From Rhizomys pruinosus (lineage: Eukaryota; Chordata; Mammalia; Rodentia; Spalacidae): a stretch of 64,000 bases of DNA. The translations under genes and the position numbers were made by a program. Positions 22,552-34,125 of this stretch are shown piece by piece. The notes under the pieces were generated by a model. It did no database searches. It saw only the letters and a program-made list of their open reading frames with translations, and had not been told where the DNA came from. Each line of letters opens with the position of its first letter. Position 1 is the stretch's first letter. The DNA lies in assembly GCA_009823505.1 (NCBI GenBank), contig VZQC01004719.1, positions 656,294 to 720,293 of the forward strand. The letters run 5' to 3'.

Positions 22552-23194
22552 TATTCACAGAAAACCAGTAACAACTGCTCTGTGTAACCTCTGTGAAGGT
22601 GCTAGAGTAACGAGTTCATAAAAATAGCATTCATAGTTTTTCAGTATGATAGCTCACATTTGTCAACCTAGTACTTGAAAGGTGAAAGCAGAAAGATCAA
22701 GAGTTCAAGGTCATCCCCAGATATATAATGAGTCAGAGAAAAAGGACAAACAACAAATCAAACAAAATGAGACTAAAAACTTACGACAAAACAAGACCAC
22801 GCACAAAAGGCTTAGTCCAGTTGAAGTTTTTATTTAGGATTAAGCTGCTCAAATTTGCCAACTGATTCACCTTTCCTAGTTTAACTAGAATTGAAATGTT
22901 ACTGTAATATGATTCAATACTACAGACCATTGGTGGCCTTGTCATAATCTGCAGGTACATTATTTGTATAAAAGAGTAAGTTAACTTTTAGAGATATTAT
23001 TTCTTTGTTGAAAATAGCTACAAAGACTAATATTTGGTACACATAGGCCTGGTTTAAAATGCATTAATAAACTCATTTAGATATTTATAAAATAATATAG
23101 CTTAAATTATTTAATTTATTTACATAATATTATATATAAGGATATTACGTGTATATAGTATTATATATGAAGTAAAAGTTGGAGGATTGATATT
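22552..23194. other. No gene; possible old B1-like fragment
   Basis: At about 22648-22745 the order GATAGCTCACATTTG ... AGTTCAAGGTCATCCCC resembles a decayed B1-family SINE with an A-rich tail. The remainder is AT-rich and unassigned. Confidence 0.4.
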
Positions 23195-23580
23195 TATTTA
23201 TATACAATTTTAATTTAGCTTTCAATTTTCTTAGAATTTTATACATGAGTACTGTGTTTACATCATTGCCACCCATTCCCCTCCCCACTCCAAGTACTCC
23301 CATGTACCCCTCCCTCCCAATTTCCTGACCTTTTCTTTATTATTTTTACAAATATAAAATATATGTGTACTTATATTTCAAAATATTTTTGGAATTTGTT
23401 CTTTGATAATTTCATGCATGTAGTGTAAATTATTTTAAAATCCCCTCCCTACCTTCTCTTACGTCTTGTCCCACTCTGTCTGCACTCCTTCTTCTTCTCT
23501 GTTATTCTGCCCTTTACTTTCATGCCTTTTTTCATCCCTACTGAGTTTATTTCCAGCTGCCTGCATGAGCATGGGTGTGG
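23195..23580 (-). repeat. Old LINE-1 3' UTR-like fragment
   Basis: TTTTATACATGAGTACTGTG followed by C-rich blocks (CCCATTCCCCTCCCCACTCC) and TTTGATAATTTCATGCATG resembles, from recall, the 3' UTR of old rodent L1 (Lx) read on the minus strand. No ORF2 part is attached. Confidence 0.5.
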
Positions 23581-23821
23581 GATTACTTATGGGAGAATGG
23601 GAAATATATTAAGTCACATATTTTTAAGACCAGTATGATTTCCTTTTGTGACTTTCATCAAGCAATCATAACTTCCTGTTCATTTCACCTAATACACAGC
23701 CACTTAAAAGACAAAGCACTGGAGAAATTTGGAAACGTTTTCCGGAGAAAAACTTCTAAATTTCATAGCTCTACTATAAACAATAATGGTCTATTCTTTT
23801 CAAGTATATAGTGAAAGTATT

Positions 23822-24292
23822 TCTTATACAACTATCATTCACCTGCTTTTACCTTTGATTTTAGTACAAATGTGAAACAGGAAGCTTAATCTGCAAGTGA
23901 TATTTAAAATCAGGACCAATGTAGAAATGATGAACTATGAGAAGTAGATTTCTTTTTTTTTAAATTTTATTTATTTCTGTATGTGTATGAATGTACTGTC
24001 TGCATATAAGTCTGTGCACCCTTGTTGTGCAATGCCGCGGAGGTCAGAAGAGGGTGTCGGATTCCCCTGGAACTGGAGTTCTCCTGGAATTGGAGTTTCA
24101 GAGGGTTCTCGGCCACCATGTTGGTGCTGGGGATCGAACCCAGGTCCTCTGTAAGAGCGGTAGGCGCTCTTAACCACTAGGCCATCTCTCCAGCCCGAGA
24201 AGTAGATTTCTATTTAAACTACAATTAATGAAAAATTTAACTACATGTAGTAACAACCACACAGGCTCACACTTTTTCACCCTTTGTGATTG
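23822..24292 (+). repeat. Arm A of an inverted duplication (contains SINE)
   Basis: After removing the SINE and one target copy, about 213 bp here match the reverse complement of 30254-30462, with about a dozen substitutions and one indel by eye. The arms are about 6 kb apart. The other arm has no SINE at the matching place. Confidence 0.85.
23954..24196 (-). mobile_element. B2-type SINE, 15-bp TSD
   Basis: Minus-strand copy with its tail at the left and its tRNA-like head ending CCATCTCTCCAGCCC at the right. It is flanked by perfect GAGAAGTAGATTTCT at 23939-23953 and 24197-24211. The inverted arm at 30254-30462 preserves the empty site. Confidence 0.95.
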
Positions 24293-24366
24293 AAGTAATG
24301 ATGGAGATCTGAAACTGTGAGCAGCTAGAAGGATGTAAAAATATCTTGATAGAGAAAATATATGCA

Positions 24367-24595
24367 GGGCTGAAAAGATGGCTCATGGGTTAGGAGATCA
24401 TTCTGTTCTTGGAGACGACCTGAGTTTGGTTCCCGGGACCCAGGCAAGGTTAATCACAACAGACATAATTATGCTCCATGGGGTCATGACTCCTATGACT
24501 TCCTTGGGCAATTGAACTCAGGTGCATATACCACCACCCCACATGAACAGACATACACATAATTAAAAATAAATATTAAAATTAATAAAAGAAAT
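24367..24595 (+). mobile_element. Old B2-type SINE
   Basis: GGGCTGAAAAGATGGCTCAT and GAGTTTGGTTCCCGG mark diverged A and B box regions. It ends ACACATAATTAAAAATAAAT. More diverged than the other B2-type copies and lacking the GCATTGCAC block, so an older subfamily. Confidence 0.75.
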
Positions 24596-24639
24596 GTACT
24601 ATGGGATAGTGTAATATTTGTCTACTGACTAATATTTCA

Positions 24640-24643
24640 TATA

Positions 24644-24676
<33 letters not shown>
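24640..24676. repeat. (AT)n microsatellite
   Basis: An almost pure AT dinucleotide run of about 37 bp with one TG interruption, followed by short TTAG repeats. Confidence 0.95.
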
Positions 24677-24879
24677 TTAGTTAGTTAGCTACTAGTTACT
24701 TAGTTACTGCTTAAAATAAGAAAACTTTCTTCTCCTTGACTATGTGCTCATTTGGAAGGAAGTTGAATATTTGATACTTAAAATTCAATGAATTGCTAAT
24801 AAATAATTATTAATAATAAATAATTAATTGATTCTGAAGAACAGCTTTTATAGGTACTACATTATAGATTAAGAAACTA

Positions 24880-25110
24880 TGGGGATGGAGAGATGGCCTA
24901 GCGGTTAAGGACTGCTCTTGTAGAGGACCCAAGTTTGAATCCCAGCACCCACATGGTGCCTGAGACCCCTCTTTAACTCCAGTTCCAGGGGAATGTGACA
25001 CCCTCTTCTGACCTCCGTGGCATTGCACAACATGGATGCACCAACTTACATGCAGACACAACACTCATCCACGAAATAAAATAAATAAATAAATAAATAA
25101 ATAAATAAAG
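24880..25110 (+). mobile_element. B2-type SINE with (AAAT)n tail
   Basis: It begins GGGGATGGAGAGATGGCC with A box TAGCGGTTAAGG and B box AGTTTGAATCCC, and ends in at least seven AAAT units. It has a small deletion after the A box and another in the GAGTTAAAG region relative to siblings. Confidence 0.88.
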
Positions 25111-25166
25111 TAAATAAGAAAGAAAACCTAAAAAAAGATTAAAAAAAAAAAAAGAAACTAGAATGT

Positions 25167-25320
25167 GCCAGTCGTGGTGGCACACACCTTTAATCCCAGC
25201 ACTTGAAGGCAGAGGCAGGTGGATCTCTGTGAATTCAAGGCCACCCTAGTCTACATAGATGAGTTACAGGATAGCTGGAGTTACAGGGAGCCCCTGTCTC
25301 AAAAAGCCCCACCCCCAAAA
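25167..25320 (+). mobile_element. B1 SINE with 13-bp TSD
   Basis: It starts TGCCAGTCGTGGTGGCACAC and runs through GGAGTTACAGGGAGCC to TCTCAAAAAGCCCC. AGAAACTAGAATG lies on both sides (25154-25166 and 25378-25390), so the following GAAA array belongs to its tail. Confidence 0.92.
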
Positions 25321-25321
25321 A

Positions 25322-25323
25322 AA

Positions 25324-25375
<52 letters not shown>

Positions 25376-25377
25376 GT
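25322..25377 (+). repeat. (GAAA)n array in B1 tail
   Basis: About 12 GAAA units with a terminal GTA, between the B1 body and its downstream target duplication. Probably grown from the SINE poly(A) tail. Confidence 0.93.
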
Positions 25378-25390
25378 AGAAACTAGAATG

Positions 25391-25852
25391 CCAACTAGAG
25401 TTTTAAAGTTTGGCTGACACCAATTGTTTGGTTATTAACTACAGGTTTCTAGAGGGTCCAGCCATAGAAAATGAATACTTATTAGGATCAGATTTCAGAG
25501 ATCCTATGTAATTACAGGTCTTTATATTTCTAACAATAGCAAAATTCTGAAGGTTTGCTGCTAATTACTGAGGTCAGGGAATAAACTGTTTAATCTGTGT
25601 TGAAGACAATTGAAACACAGCAAATCCATTCATTTATATTTTGAAAAGTCTAAAGAACTCAAAATCATTGGTTACAGATAACTTAACTTTCATGACCAGC
25701 AAAACGTTGGAATACAGGCTGTTTGGAAATTACTGATTTGTTGAAAGGAAAAGTATATAAATTACTATCAGTCTAATCCATTTTATTTTCCTTGATAGCC
25801 CCCAAACTCAGTCATCTGATACTTTAACATTTTTATGAACAGTATATTAGAA
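25391..25852. other. No gene recognised
   Basis: About 460 bp of unassigned AT-rich sequence between the B1 and the duplicated B1 fragment. Confidence 0.5.
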
Positions 25853-25952
25853 AGATTAAAAAAAAAAAGAAACTAGAATGTGCCAGTTGTGGTGGCGCAC
25901 ACTTTAATCCCAGCACTTGGAGGCAGAGGCAGGTGGATCACTGTGAATTCAA
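25853..25952 (+). repeat. Second copy of the 25136-25238 segment (B1 head)
   Basis: It repeats AGATT, an A-run, AGAAACTAGAATG and the first 70 or so bases of the B1, then stops at GTGAATTCAA where L1 begins. Because the B1's own target duplication is copied too, this is a duplication of the local segment and not an independent SINE insertion. Confidence 0.85.
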
Positions 25953-28395
25953 TGTAATAAGAAACCTCCCAACTAAAAAAAACCCAGGCCCAGACAGTTT
26001 CACTGCAGAATTCTACAAAACATTTCAAAAAGACCTACAACCATTATTGATGAAACTGTTTAGAAGGATACAATCAGAGGGAATTTCCCCAAATTCCTTC
26101 TATGATGCCAGCATCACTGTATTACCAAAACCAGGCAAAGACACAACCAAAAAGGAGAACTATAGACCCATCTCCCTCATGAACACAGATGCCAAAATTC
26201 TAAACAGGATACTGGCAAATCGCATACAGACCCACATCAGGAAGATCATCCATCATGACCAAGTTGGATTCATACCAGAGATACAGGGATGGTTCAACAT
26301 ACGAAAATCAATAAACATCATCAAACACATAAATGGAATCAAAGACAAAAACCACACCATCATCTCAATTGATGCTGAAAAAGCCTTTGACAAAATCCAG
26401 CATCCCTTCATGCTTAAAGTCCTAGAAGGAATTGGATTGGAGGGATCATTCCTCAATGTAATCAAAGCCATATACAGGAAACCCACAGCCAATATCATCC
26501 TAAATGGGGAAATGACGGAAACATTCCCTTTAAAGGTAGGAACTCGGCAAGGCTGCCCCCTATCACCACTCCTCTTCAATATAGTGCTTGAAACACTTGC
26601 TAGAGCAATAAGGCAAGAAAAGGATATTAAAGGAGTACTAATTGGAAAAGAGGAAGTCAAACTATCCCTATTTGCTGATGATATGATTGTTTACTTAAGG
26701 GATGCAAAAAACTCCACCAGAAAACTCCTAGAAACGATTAACAGCTTCAGCAAAGTGGCAGGATACAAAATTAACCTTAGAAAATCAATGGCCTTTCTTT
26801 ACACCAAGAACAAGCAACTGGAGAAAGAATTCAAAGAGACCTTCCCACTCACAATAGCCTCAAAAACAATAAGATACCTAGGAACAAACCTAACCAAAGA
26901 CACCAAAGACCTCTACAACAAAAATTTTAAACCCTTAAAGAAAGAAATTGAAGAAGACCTCAGAAGATGGAAAAACCTCCCATGCTCATGGATTGGGAAA
27001 ATTAACATTGTAAAAATGTCCATTTTACCAAAACTCTTGTATAGATTTAATGCAATCCCAATCAAAATCCCCAAGAGTTTCTTCACAGGCTTGGAAACAA
27101 AAGTTCTTAAATTCATTTGGAGAAACAAAAGACCCCGAATAGCCAAATCAATCCTGAGTGAAAAGAGCTACACAGGAGGGATCTCTATACCAGATTTTAA
27201 ACTATACTACAGGGCTATAGTCATAAAAACAGCCTGGTACTGGCACAAAAACAGACCTGTTGACCAATGGAACAAAACCGAAGATCCAAATCTGAGCACA
27301 TACAATTTCAGCCATCTCATATTTGACAAGGGGGCCAAGAAACCACAATGGAGAAAAGACAGCATCTTCAGCAAGTGGTGTTGGCAAAACTGGATCACCA
27401 CTTGTAGAAGAATGAAATTAAACCCCTACCTCTCACCCTGTACAAAAGTCAACTCCAGATGGATTAAAGACCTCAACGTGAAACCCCAAACTCTGAAGGT
27501 GATAGAAGAAAAAGTTGGCAGCAGACTACAAGACATAGGCGTAGGAAAAGACTTCCTAAATCAGACAGCAGCTGCACAAGAATTAAGGTCGACAATTGAC
27601 AAATGGGACCTCATCAAACTCAAAAGCTTCTGTACATCAAAAGAAACAATCAAGGAAGTGAAGAGAAATCCCACAGAGTGGGAGGAAACCTTCACTGCAG
27701 ATACATCTGACAAAGCATTGATTTCCAGAATATATAAACTACTCAAAAAACAAAGAAAAAAGAAAACAAACGACCCGCTCAATAGATGGAGCAAAGAACT
27801 GAACAGAGACTTCACAAGCGAGGAATTAGAGATGTCTGAGAAACACCTCAAGAACTGCTCAACATCACTAATCATTAAGGAAATGCAAATCAAAACCACT
27901 TTAAGATATCATCTTACTCCAATAAGACTGGCTAGGATCAAGAAAACAAATGATACCAAGTGCTGGAGAGGTTGTGGGGAAAGGGGAACACTCATCCACT
28001 GCTGGTGGGAATGTAAACTCGTACAGCCACTATGGAAAGCAGTGTGGAGAACCCTTGGAAGACTTGGAATGAACTTGCCACCCGACCCAGCCATACCACT
28101 CCTGGTCATGTACCCTCAAGACTCACCCCACCACAGAGATACATGCACGGCCATATTTATTTCAGCTCTCTTCACAATAGCAAGGAGCTGGAACCAACCT
28201 AAGTGCCCCTCAACTGACGAGTGGATAAAGAAAATGTGGTACATCTACACAATAGAGTTCTATGCAGCAGTAAAGAAAGATGACATCACGAGCTTTGCTG
28301 GAAAATGGCTAGAGCTAGAGGACATCATGCTGAGTGAAGTAACACAGTCCCAGAAAAACAAACGACGAATGGTATCCCTCATCTGTGGATGCTAG
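25933..28395 (+). CDS. L1 ORF2 C-terminal two thirds, open, no native start
   Basis: An 820-codon frame, of a protein that is normally about 1,280 residues. The first 7 codons come from the upstream B1 fragment and the first codon is GTG, so the native start and endonuclease are absent and translation is unlikely. RT is complete: [12 protein letters not shown] near the start, [34 protein letters not shown], and the catalytic FADDMIVYL with FADD at residues 247-250. A Cys/His cluster [18 protein letters not shown] begins at residue 677, as in L1 C-termini. It ends at TAG 28393-28395 after SLICGC. Confidence 0.9.
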   Translation: MDHCEFNVIRNLPTKKNPGPDSFTAEFYKTFQKDLQPLLMKLFRRIQSEGISPNSFYDASITVLPKPGKDTTKKENYRPISLMNTDAKILNRILANRIQTHIRKIIHHDQVGFIPEIQGWFNIRKSINIIKHINGIKDKNHTIISIDAEKAFDKIQHPFMLKVLEGIGLEGSFLNVIKAIYRKPTANIILNGEMTETFPLKVGTRQGCPLSPLLFNIVLETLARAIRQEKDIKGVLIGKEEVKLSLFADDMIVYLRDAKNSTRKLLETINSFSKVAGYKINLRKSMAFLYTKNKQLEKEFKETFPLTIASKTIRYLGTNLTKDTKDLYNKNFKPLKKEIEEDLRRWKNLPCSWIGKINIVKMSILPKLLYRFNAIPIKIPKSFFTGLETKVLKFIWRNKRPRIAKSILSEKSYTGGISIPDFKLYYRAIVIKTAWYWHKNRPVDQWNKTEDPNLSTYNFSHLIFDKGAKKPQWRKDSIFSKWCWQNWITTCRRMKLNPYLSPCTKVNSRWIKDLNVKPQTLKVIEEKVGSRLQDIGVGKDFLNQTAAAQELRSTIDKWDLIKLKSFCTSKETIKEVKRNPTEWEETFTADTSDKALISRIYKLLKKQRKKKTNDPLNRWSKELNRDFTSEELEMSEKHLKNCSTSLIIKEMQIKTTLRYHLTPIRLARIKKTNDTKCWRGCGERGTLIHCWWECKLVQPLWKAVWRTLGRLGMNLPPDPAIPLLVMYPQDSPHHRDTCTAIFISALFTIARSWNQPKCPSTDEWIKKMWYIYTIEFYAAVKKDDITSFAGKWLELEDIMLSEVTQSQKNKRRMVSLICGC

Positions 28396-28742
28396 TGCCA
28401 ATTACCTAGTTGTAAGTATGTCTTGTGTAGGGCACCCTGAGCTTTTGTCCAAAGCAGTTGGGTGTAATGCATATTGGAAGCAACAACAACTACAACAACA
28501 ACAACAGAAAGGACTGCATCAAAGAATTGACTGAAACAGTGAAATTCTGCTCAAACAGTCAACTTCCTCACGGAGAATATTGAGAAAGACTGAGAAAGAG
28601 ATGAAAAGCACGTTTGGCAGAATGCATGAGCTCTGGCAGGGTGGGGGAATGGGCGGGAACACGGGTTTAGATTTGTTAAAAAAATAAAAATAAATTTATG
28701 TGAAAAAAAAGAAAAGTGAAGAAAACAAGAAAAATGTAATAA
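25951..28742 (+). mobile_element. LINE-1, 5'-truncated, young, RT intact
   Basis: L1 sequence starts at the beginning of the RT domain and runs through ORF2, a 3' UTR of about 300 bp with a G-rich stretch (GGGTGGGGGAATGGGCGGG near 28640), and an A-rich tail. AATGTAATAA occurs at 25951-25960 and 28733-28742, the likely 10-bp target duplication, overlapping the L1 start by microhomology. The endonuclease domain and ORF1 are missing. No disabling change in the remaining ORF2 marks it as the youngest L1 here. Confidence 0.93.
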
Positions 28743-28964
28743 TGATAATTACATTCCCAACTTACAATTTTTAAAAGCAAATATTACAGATTGAACAGTA
28801 TGTTCTAACTTTATTGTGGACTAGAGGATCAAAGTTGCAAAAGAAATAATTAATATTTCTTATTTGTTGATGTATTCATTTAGAAAAATGACCTGAGATT
28901 TTACTTAATTTCATTATTGTTGGTATTCATATTCATTAATTAACAAACATATGTGAGTTTTTAT

Positions 28965-29100
28965 TTATTATTTTTTCTTTGTTTATTTCTTTAAGGGATT
29001 CTATAATATAAGAGCACAGTTGTTTTCAGATCACCTTGATGTTGCTCAGTTTGCCATACAATTAGGTAATTGGTGCTAGCATCCACAGATGATACCCCTC
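28965..29100 (-). mobile_element. L1 3' end, extremely 5'-truncated
   Basis: Reverse complement of this segment gives the last codons of ORF2 and a short 3' UTR (GAGCAACATCAAGGTGATC) ending at an A-rich tail. It is close to 52265-52380 and related to 49270-49385. Only about 130 bp were retained. Confidence 0.75.
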
Positions 29101-29149
29101 ATAATTATTTGCTTTATAATAATATATTTAATTTTAATTTAATTTAGTT

Positions 29150-29289
29150 TTTGAGATAGGGTCTCACACTGTATCCCTGGCTGGTTTGGAAAAACCTATG
29201 TATAGCCAGATATCTTGAACTCAGACAGATCCATCTTGCCTTTGCCCCCCAAATACTGGGATTAATGGTGTGTACCTCTATGCCTGGCA
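29150..29289 (-). mobile_element. Old B1 SINE
   Basis: TTTTTGAGATAGGGTCTCAC through AAATACTGGGATTAATGG and ATGCCTGGC, a diverged B1 in reverse orientation. Confidence 0.8.
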
Positions 29290-30253
29290 CATTATATTTA
29301 ATTTTTAAATAAAGTATACATTTAATTAAATTTACTGTATTTTAATACTAAAGAGTTGTCTGTGCTTTGATACTATTTTGAGCATAATATTTTGCAGCAG
29401 TTTTATATCTTTGCAGACAATTGTTATTAATGAATTGAGAGGTTGAATTTCACTTTTGTACTACATGTCTTTTTAATATGTCCTATAATAACTTTAATTT
29501 GAGGGAATACATGTAATTTTTCTTCAGTGAATGGATAAACCAAAATGAGTTACTGCTTAACACCTCGATTCATTCTTTTATTTACTTCTTATTTTGAGAT
29601 AGGTTTTTACCTGATAGCCCAAACTATCTTAGACCTTACTATGTAATAAACTGGGCTGAGCTAATCATGTGAACTCACCAATGCTGACAGCATGCACAAA
29701 TCTAAATTAAGCACAAACTAGACAAACAGCTCAGTCTTCACATCTGGGAACTGGCTACGAAAGCCCAACTGTACTTCAGGAACTATGGGCAACCCACGCC
29801 TGTAGGAAAGGAGAAGTAGTCTATTTCAAGTATATGATTTTTGGAAGGTTAACTAGGCTCTGAAGAATGGATCCACACTGAAAGACATTTGGGGACACCA
29901 AGTAGATATTAGGCCATATTCAATGCAGTAAATTAAATTGGTCAGGAGGCAAGAGGTGTAGACAAGGGAGGAAATTTAAGTAACATCAAATTATATTATA
30001 TGAAAATTGCAAAAATATAATAAAAATTAAAAATTAAGCTAAAATTGGCCTTGAAATTGTGGTGCATTTTCTGCCCCAGCCTCCCAATTGCTGGAATGAG
30101 GCATTATACACAGCTCCCAAGTCTTTTACAACGAAAAATAATGAGAGAAGTTTAGAGAGAAATTTGGTAACCATCAAGATCCAAACTTTGTTTTAGCTTT
30201 AACAAAATCAACAAAGATAAAGGCAAGAAACACACTAGAATCTGAAAATTGCA
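29290..30253. other. No gene; possible B1-like remnants
   Basis: AT-rich. TTTTGAGATAGGTTTTTACC at about 29592 and CCTCCCAATTGCTGGAATGA at about 30079 look like decayed B1 pieces on the minus strand. Nothing else recognised. Confidence 0.4.
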
Positions 30254-30462
30254 CAATCACAAAGGGTGAAAAAGAGCCCACATTGTTGTTACTACTTGTA
30301 GTTAAAATTTTCATTAGTTGTAGTTTAAATAGAAATCTACTTCTCATATTTCATCATTTCTACACTGGTCCCGATTTTAAATGTCATTTGCAGATTAAAC
30401 TTCCTGTTTCACATTTGGACTAAAATCAAAGGTAAAAGCAGGTGGATGATAGTTGTATAAGA
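30254..30462 (-). repeat. Arm B of the inverted duplication (SINE-free)
   Basis: Reverse complement of arm A at 23822-24292 without the SINE. CAATCACAAAGGGTGAAAAA marks one edge and AGTTGTATAAGA the other. Similarity drops abruptly at both edges. Confidence 0.85.
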
Positions 30463-30896
30463 GATCCATTTCTGTTGCTTCACTGGGAATGTGCTATAAA
30501 GATGCAGATAATAAAGGGTGAGTATGCACTGAGTGCTTTGTCTTCACATATGATTATTCAATTCTTCATGCAAAATGATAACCAATTGATAATCACAAAT
30601 ACAAGATTTTTAATGGATCAATTTTTTGAGGTACAGATATTATCCTTTTTACCAATACCCCATCCCACAAGAACTTCTAGTATTCTTTACTAAAATACCT
30701 AAATATTTAGTCACAACATTATCTATTGTCCATGGGTCAATTCTGATCATAACCATAGACATTTCTTATGTGTAGATAAACAGATGCTCAACTGTAGAAT
30801 TTTCCAAATGGCAATACCCTTTTCATGATTATGGAGCTATACTCTCTTAAGAGTCCACATCTGGGTAGTGATGCCACCATTTAAAAACAATATTGA

Positions 30897-31137
30897 GGGC
30901 TGGAGAGATAGCGTAGCAGTTAAGAGCACCGGCTGTTCTTGCAGAGGACCCGGGTTTGATCCCCAGCACCCACATGGCGGCTAAGAACTGCCTATAACTC
31001 CAATTCCAGGAGAACTCCAGTTCCAGGGGAATCTGAGACCCTGTTCTGACCTCTGAGGCGTTGCATGACACGGGTGCACAAACCTACATGCAGACAATAC
31101 ATTCATACACATACAGAAATAAATAAAATTAAAAAAT
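30897..31137 (+). mobile_element. B2-type SINE
   Basis: It starts GGGCTGGAGAGATAGCG with B box GGTTTGATCCC, flanked by AAAAACAATATTGA (30883-30896) and AAAAACAATACTGA (from about 31138), a 14-bp duplication with one change. Confidence 0.93.
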
Positions 31138-31151
31138 AAAAACAATACTGA

Positions 31152-31849
31152 ATTTCTTATGTGTTTCATCCACAATTTTTCAATCAGTCTTAATTGTCTT
31201 AATTCCTCCTTTTCCCTTAGCACCATCAGGCAGGTCCCCACCCCCCACCTACACCCCTGGAGGCTCCTGGGACCCTGTTCATATGAACCTACAACACTGG
31301 TATCAGCATGTACAAGACCCATGCAAGCCCGGCTGGACAAAAATCCAGCACAGAACTGCATAAATGGGAACTAGAGCCCAACCTTGTCTGAACGATATTG
31401 GTAACTGATGACCGTCAGATGAAGAAGACAGCCTTCTTTAGGTAAGTGACTCCAGATAGTCTGACTAGAGCTCAGGGGAGGAGCTGGCACTGAGAAGTGA
31501 ACAGGGAGAAGAGTTTGGAGCAATGGACCTTAGCACAAATGACAGAATGTGAAGTTAGTATTTTATACAGAGTCATAAGGAAATGAGGTTAGATTTATTT
31601 GTTCTTTGGATAGCTAATGCTAAAGTATCTGCAGGTGTTTTCTGGTTGGCATTGACAGAAGCTTGCAAGACAATACTTGTTATATGAACTGGTAATTAAT
31701 GATCCAAGTTGTCTATAATGCACTAGAATATAACTTATTATACATGTATCATTTACTTGATAATGAAGTGTGTTCCATAAAATTTAAATAAACTTATGGT
31801 ATGAGTCTACCTAATTCTTTGATAAGTTGCTTAGATTTTATTTTATTTA
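31152..31849. other. No gene recognised
   Basis: A GC-richer block at 31220-31440 includes a perfect splice-donor-like AGGTAAGTGA near 31438, but no supported exon. The rest is AT-rich. Confidence 0.45.
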
Positions 31850-32465
31850 TTTATTTTTTATTGATGCTTTGTGTATTTCATACATCATTTTCCAATTCAG
31901 TTCAAGTATATTTCCTTTCCCTTCCCCCCACCCCACCCCACCCCATCACAGTTCATGCATTCTGCCATAACTGTCCTGCATCTTTCTCTCAGGTTTTTTT
32001 TTTTTCATTTTTTAGCAATAAGTGATAATTTATGAGTACAAGCATTCTTCATGTAAAACCAATTTGCAATCAGTTGTGCCCAAACTCACACAGCCCCTTG
32101 GTCCCACCATCCAGCAGGGGGGGGGGCTTGTATGTTCAATCAAGTTGATCAAATGAGTGTCCAGGCTATATTGCTGTAGTTTCACCATTCACCCCAATTG
32201 GCAGCCCTTACATTCTATCAACACGGGCCCCCCCTGCCCGCCTTACACAGATTGTTCCCTAGGCTAGAAAAAGGGGCACAGGTGAATGAGAGCAAAACAT
32301 CTACTTTCTTGGATGCTGTTGTCTTGGGTTCTCTGGTAATTCTGGTTGTTTCTTTCACTAACCTCGGCTGACCAGTTTTTTTTCCGGATCTTTTTTCGAT
32401 CCTACTAATGATAAGCACAAGCAATTAGATATACAGGTATTTTTTATAGGTTTTTTTTTTTTTTA
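31850..32465 (-). mobile_element. LINE-like repeat, 3' segment (part of inverted copy)
   Basis: The reverse complement follows 35770-36380 in order: ATCATTAGTAGGATCG, GCCTGGACACTCATTTGATC, TTGGTTTTACATGAAG, then the G-rich tract and A-rich end with CACAAAGCATCAATAA. It ends at a T-run near 32450-32464, where orientation switches. Confidence 0.8.
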
Positions 32466-32960
32466 CTTTGTTTTGTTGTTACACAATGTTTGGATCTTGA
32501 ACCATGAATTGGCACATACAAATGTTCTCTATAATTTTTCTATGTACAGTATCAACTTGATAGCATTCTCTTTCACTTATAAAATGATTTAATGTAAAAA
32601 TTAAGTTTGCTTCTCCAAGTTATCACATACCAGTCACCCAAAAGAGATGGGTGAATTTGATGAAATCTGTGCCTTGATTCCACCCTATAATGTTTATAAT
32701 ACAACTGTTCCCTTCTGGAGACTCTGGGCTAAAAACAAATAATGGGGGGGATACAGATAGATAAAACCTTTTTGTCAAAAACATTTGCAATTCAAATCTT
32801 AAAACTAACTACAGGGAAAAGAATTTGTATGTTCAACAGGTCAAAATGTCACCAATTAACGGCTGAAAAAAAGAAAAAGATACAGCTTTTGCATCGAGTA
32901 GGATGTACACAAACTTACATCCTCTAATGGTTAGGACATGTTATAAGCCATAGTAAGACC
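32466..32960 (+). mobile_element. LINE-like repeat, 5' segment in opposite orientation
   Basis: It follows 34330-34740 of the plus-strand copy (TGCCTTGATTCCACCCTATA, TTGTATGTTC.AACAGG, GTAGGATGTAC) and then CTAATGGTTAGG as at 35578. Joined head-to-head to the 3' segment at 31850-32465, it is the arrangement produced by twin priming during LINE insertion. Confidence 0.75.
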
Positions 32961-33039
32961 CTGTCATATTTAACATTTGCTTAGATTTTGAAAAGGCTCT
33001 TCAACCAAGGTAAATACAGGTTAAGAAAGAGATTTAATC

Positions 33040-34125
33040 CATTTTCAATTCCAAATGGATCAAAGACCTCAACGTGAAATCCAAAACTCTGGAGGTGATA
33101 GTAGATAAACTTGGCAGCAGACTACAAGACGTAGGTGTAGGAAAAGACTTCTTAAATCAGACAGCAGCTGCACAAGAAATAAGGTCGTCAATTGACAAAT
33201 GGGACCTCATTAAACTCAAAAGCTTCTGTACATCAAAGGAAACAATAAAGGAAGTGAAGAGAAAACCCACAGAATGGGAGGAAACCTTCACAGCAGATAC
33301 ATCCAACAAAGCATTAATCTCCAGAGTAAATACAAGCTACTCAAAAAAAGAAGAAAGAAAACAAATGAATCACTCAGAAGATGGAGCAAAGATCTGAACA
33401 GAGACTTCACAGAGGAGGAATTAGAGATGGCTGAGAAACCACTTAAGAAGTGTTCAACATCACTAAATAATTAAGGAAATGAAAATTAACCACCTTAAGA
33501 TACCACCTTACTCCAGTTAAGACTGGCTAGGATCAAGAAAACAATGATAGCAAGTGCTGGAGAGGTGTGGGGAAAGGGGAACACTCAATCCATTGCTGGT
33601 GGAAATTAAACTTGTGCAGCCACTATGGAAAACAGTGGGAGAACCCTTAGAAGACTCAAAATCTGCCATTTGACCCAGTCATACCACTCCTGGTATATAC
33701 CCACAAGACTCATCTTACTGCAGAGATTCATGCCAGCTTATATTTATTGCAGCTCTGTTTCACAATAGCAAAAAATGAAGAACAAAACCCAAAAAAAGAA
33801 CAGAAAATGTGGTACATGTACACAATGGATATCTATGCAGCAGTAACGAAAGACAACATCATGAACTTTGCAGGTAAATGGATGGAGCTTGAAGACATCA
33901 TGTTAAGTGAAGTAAACAACAGTACCCAGAAAAACAACGACAAATGGTATCCTCATATGTGGACGCTAGTACAATAACCAGTTATAAATAATTTCTTGTG
34001 GAGGGGAAGCATATTAAAAGAACAACAACAGAAAGATTGCATCAGAAGCTGACTGAAATGTACTCGGAGTGAGGGGTGGGAGGGGTGGAGAAGGGACACA
34101 GGGTGTATATTCGATTGGTTCAGTT
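33040..34125 (+). mobile_element. LINE-1, 5'-truncated ORF2 C-terminus
   Basis: It begins within ORF2 at the KDLNVK-equivalent region and retains [23 protein letters not shown] and [19 protein letters not shown]. Single-base losses break the frame from about 33350 onward. A 3' UTR with GGGGTGGGAGGGGTGGAGAAGG lies near 34072. No poly(A) run is clear at the end because similar sequence continues. Confidence 0.85.

Noticed and set aside
25322..25377. Regular short repeats as a possible CRISPR-like array
   Set aside because: It is a plain (GAAA)n microsatellite in a SINE tail with no spacers, in mammalian DNA.
31220..31445. GC-rich block with a splice-donor-like AGGTAAGTGA
   Set aside because: No matching acceptor, conserved frame or recognisable exon; a consensus-like donor alone is common by chance.
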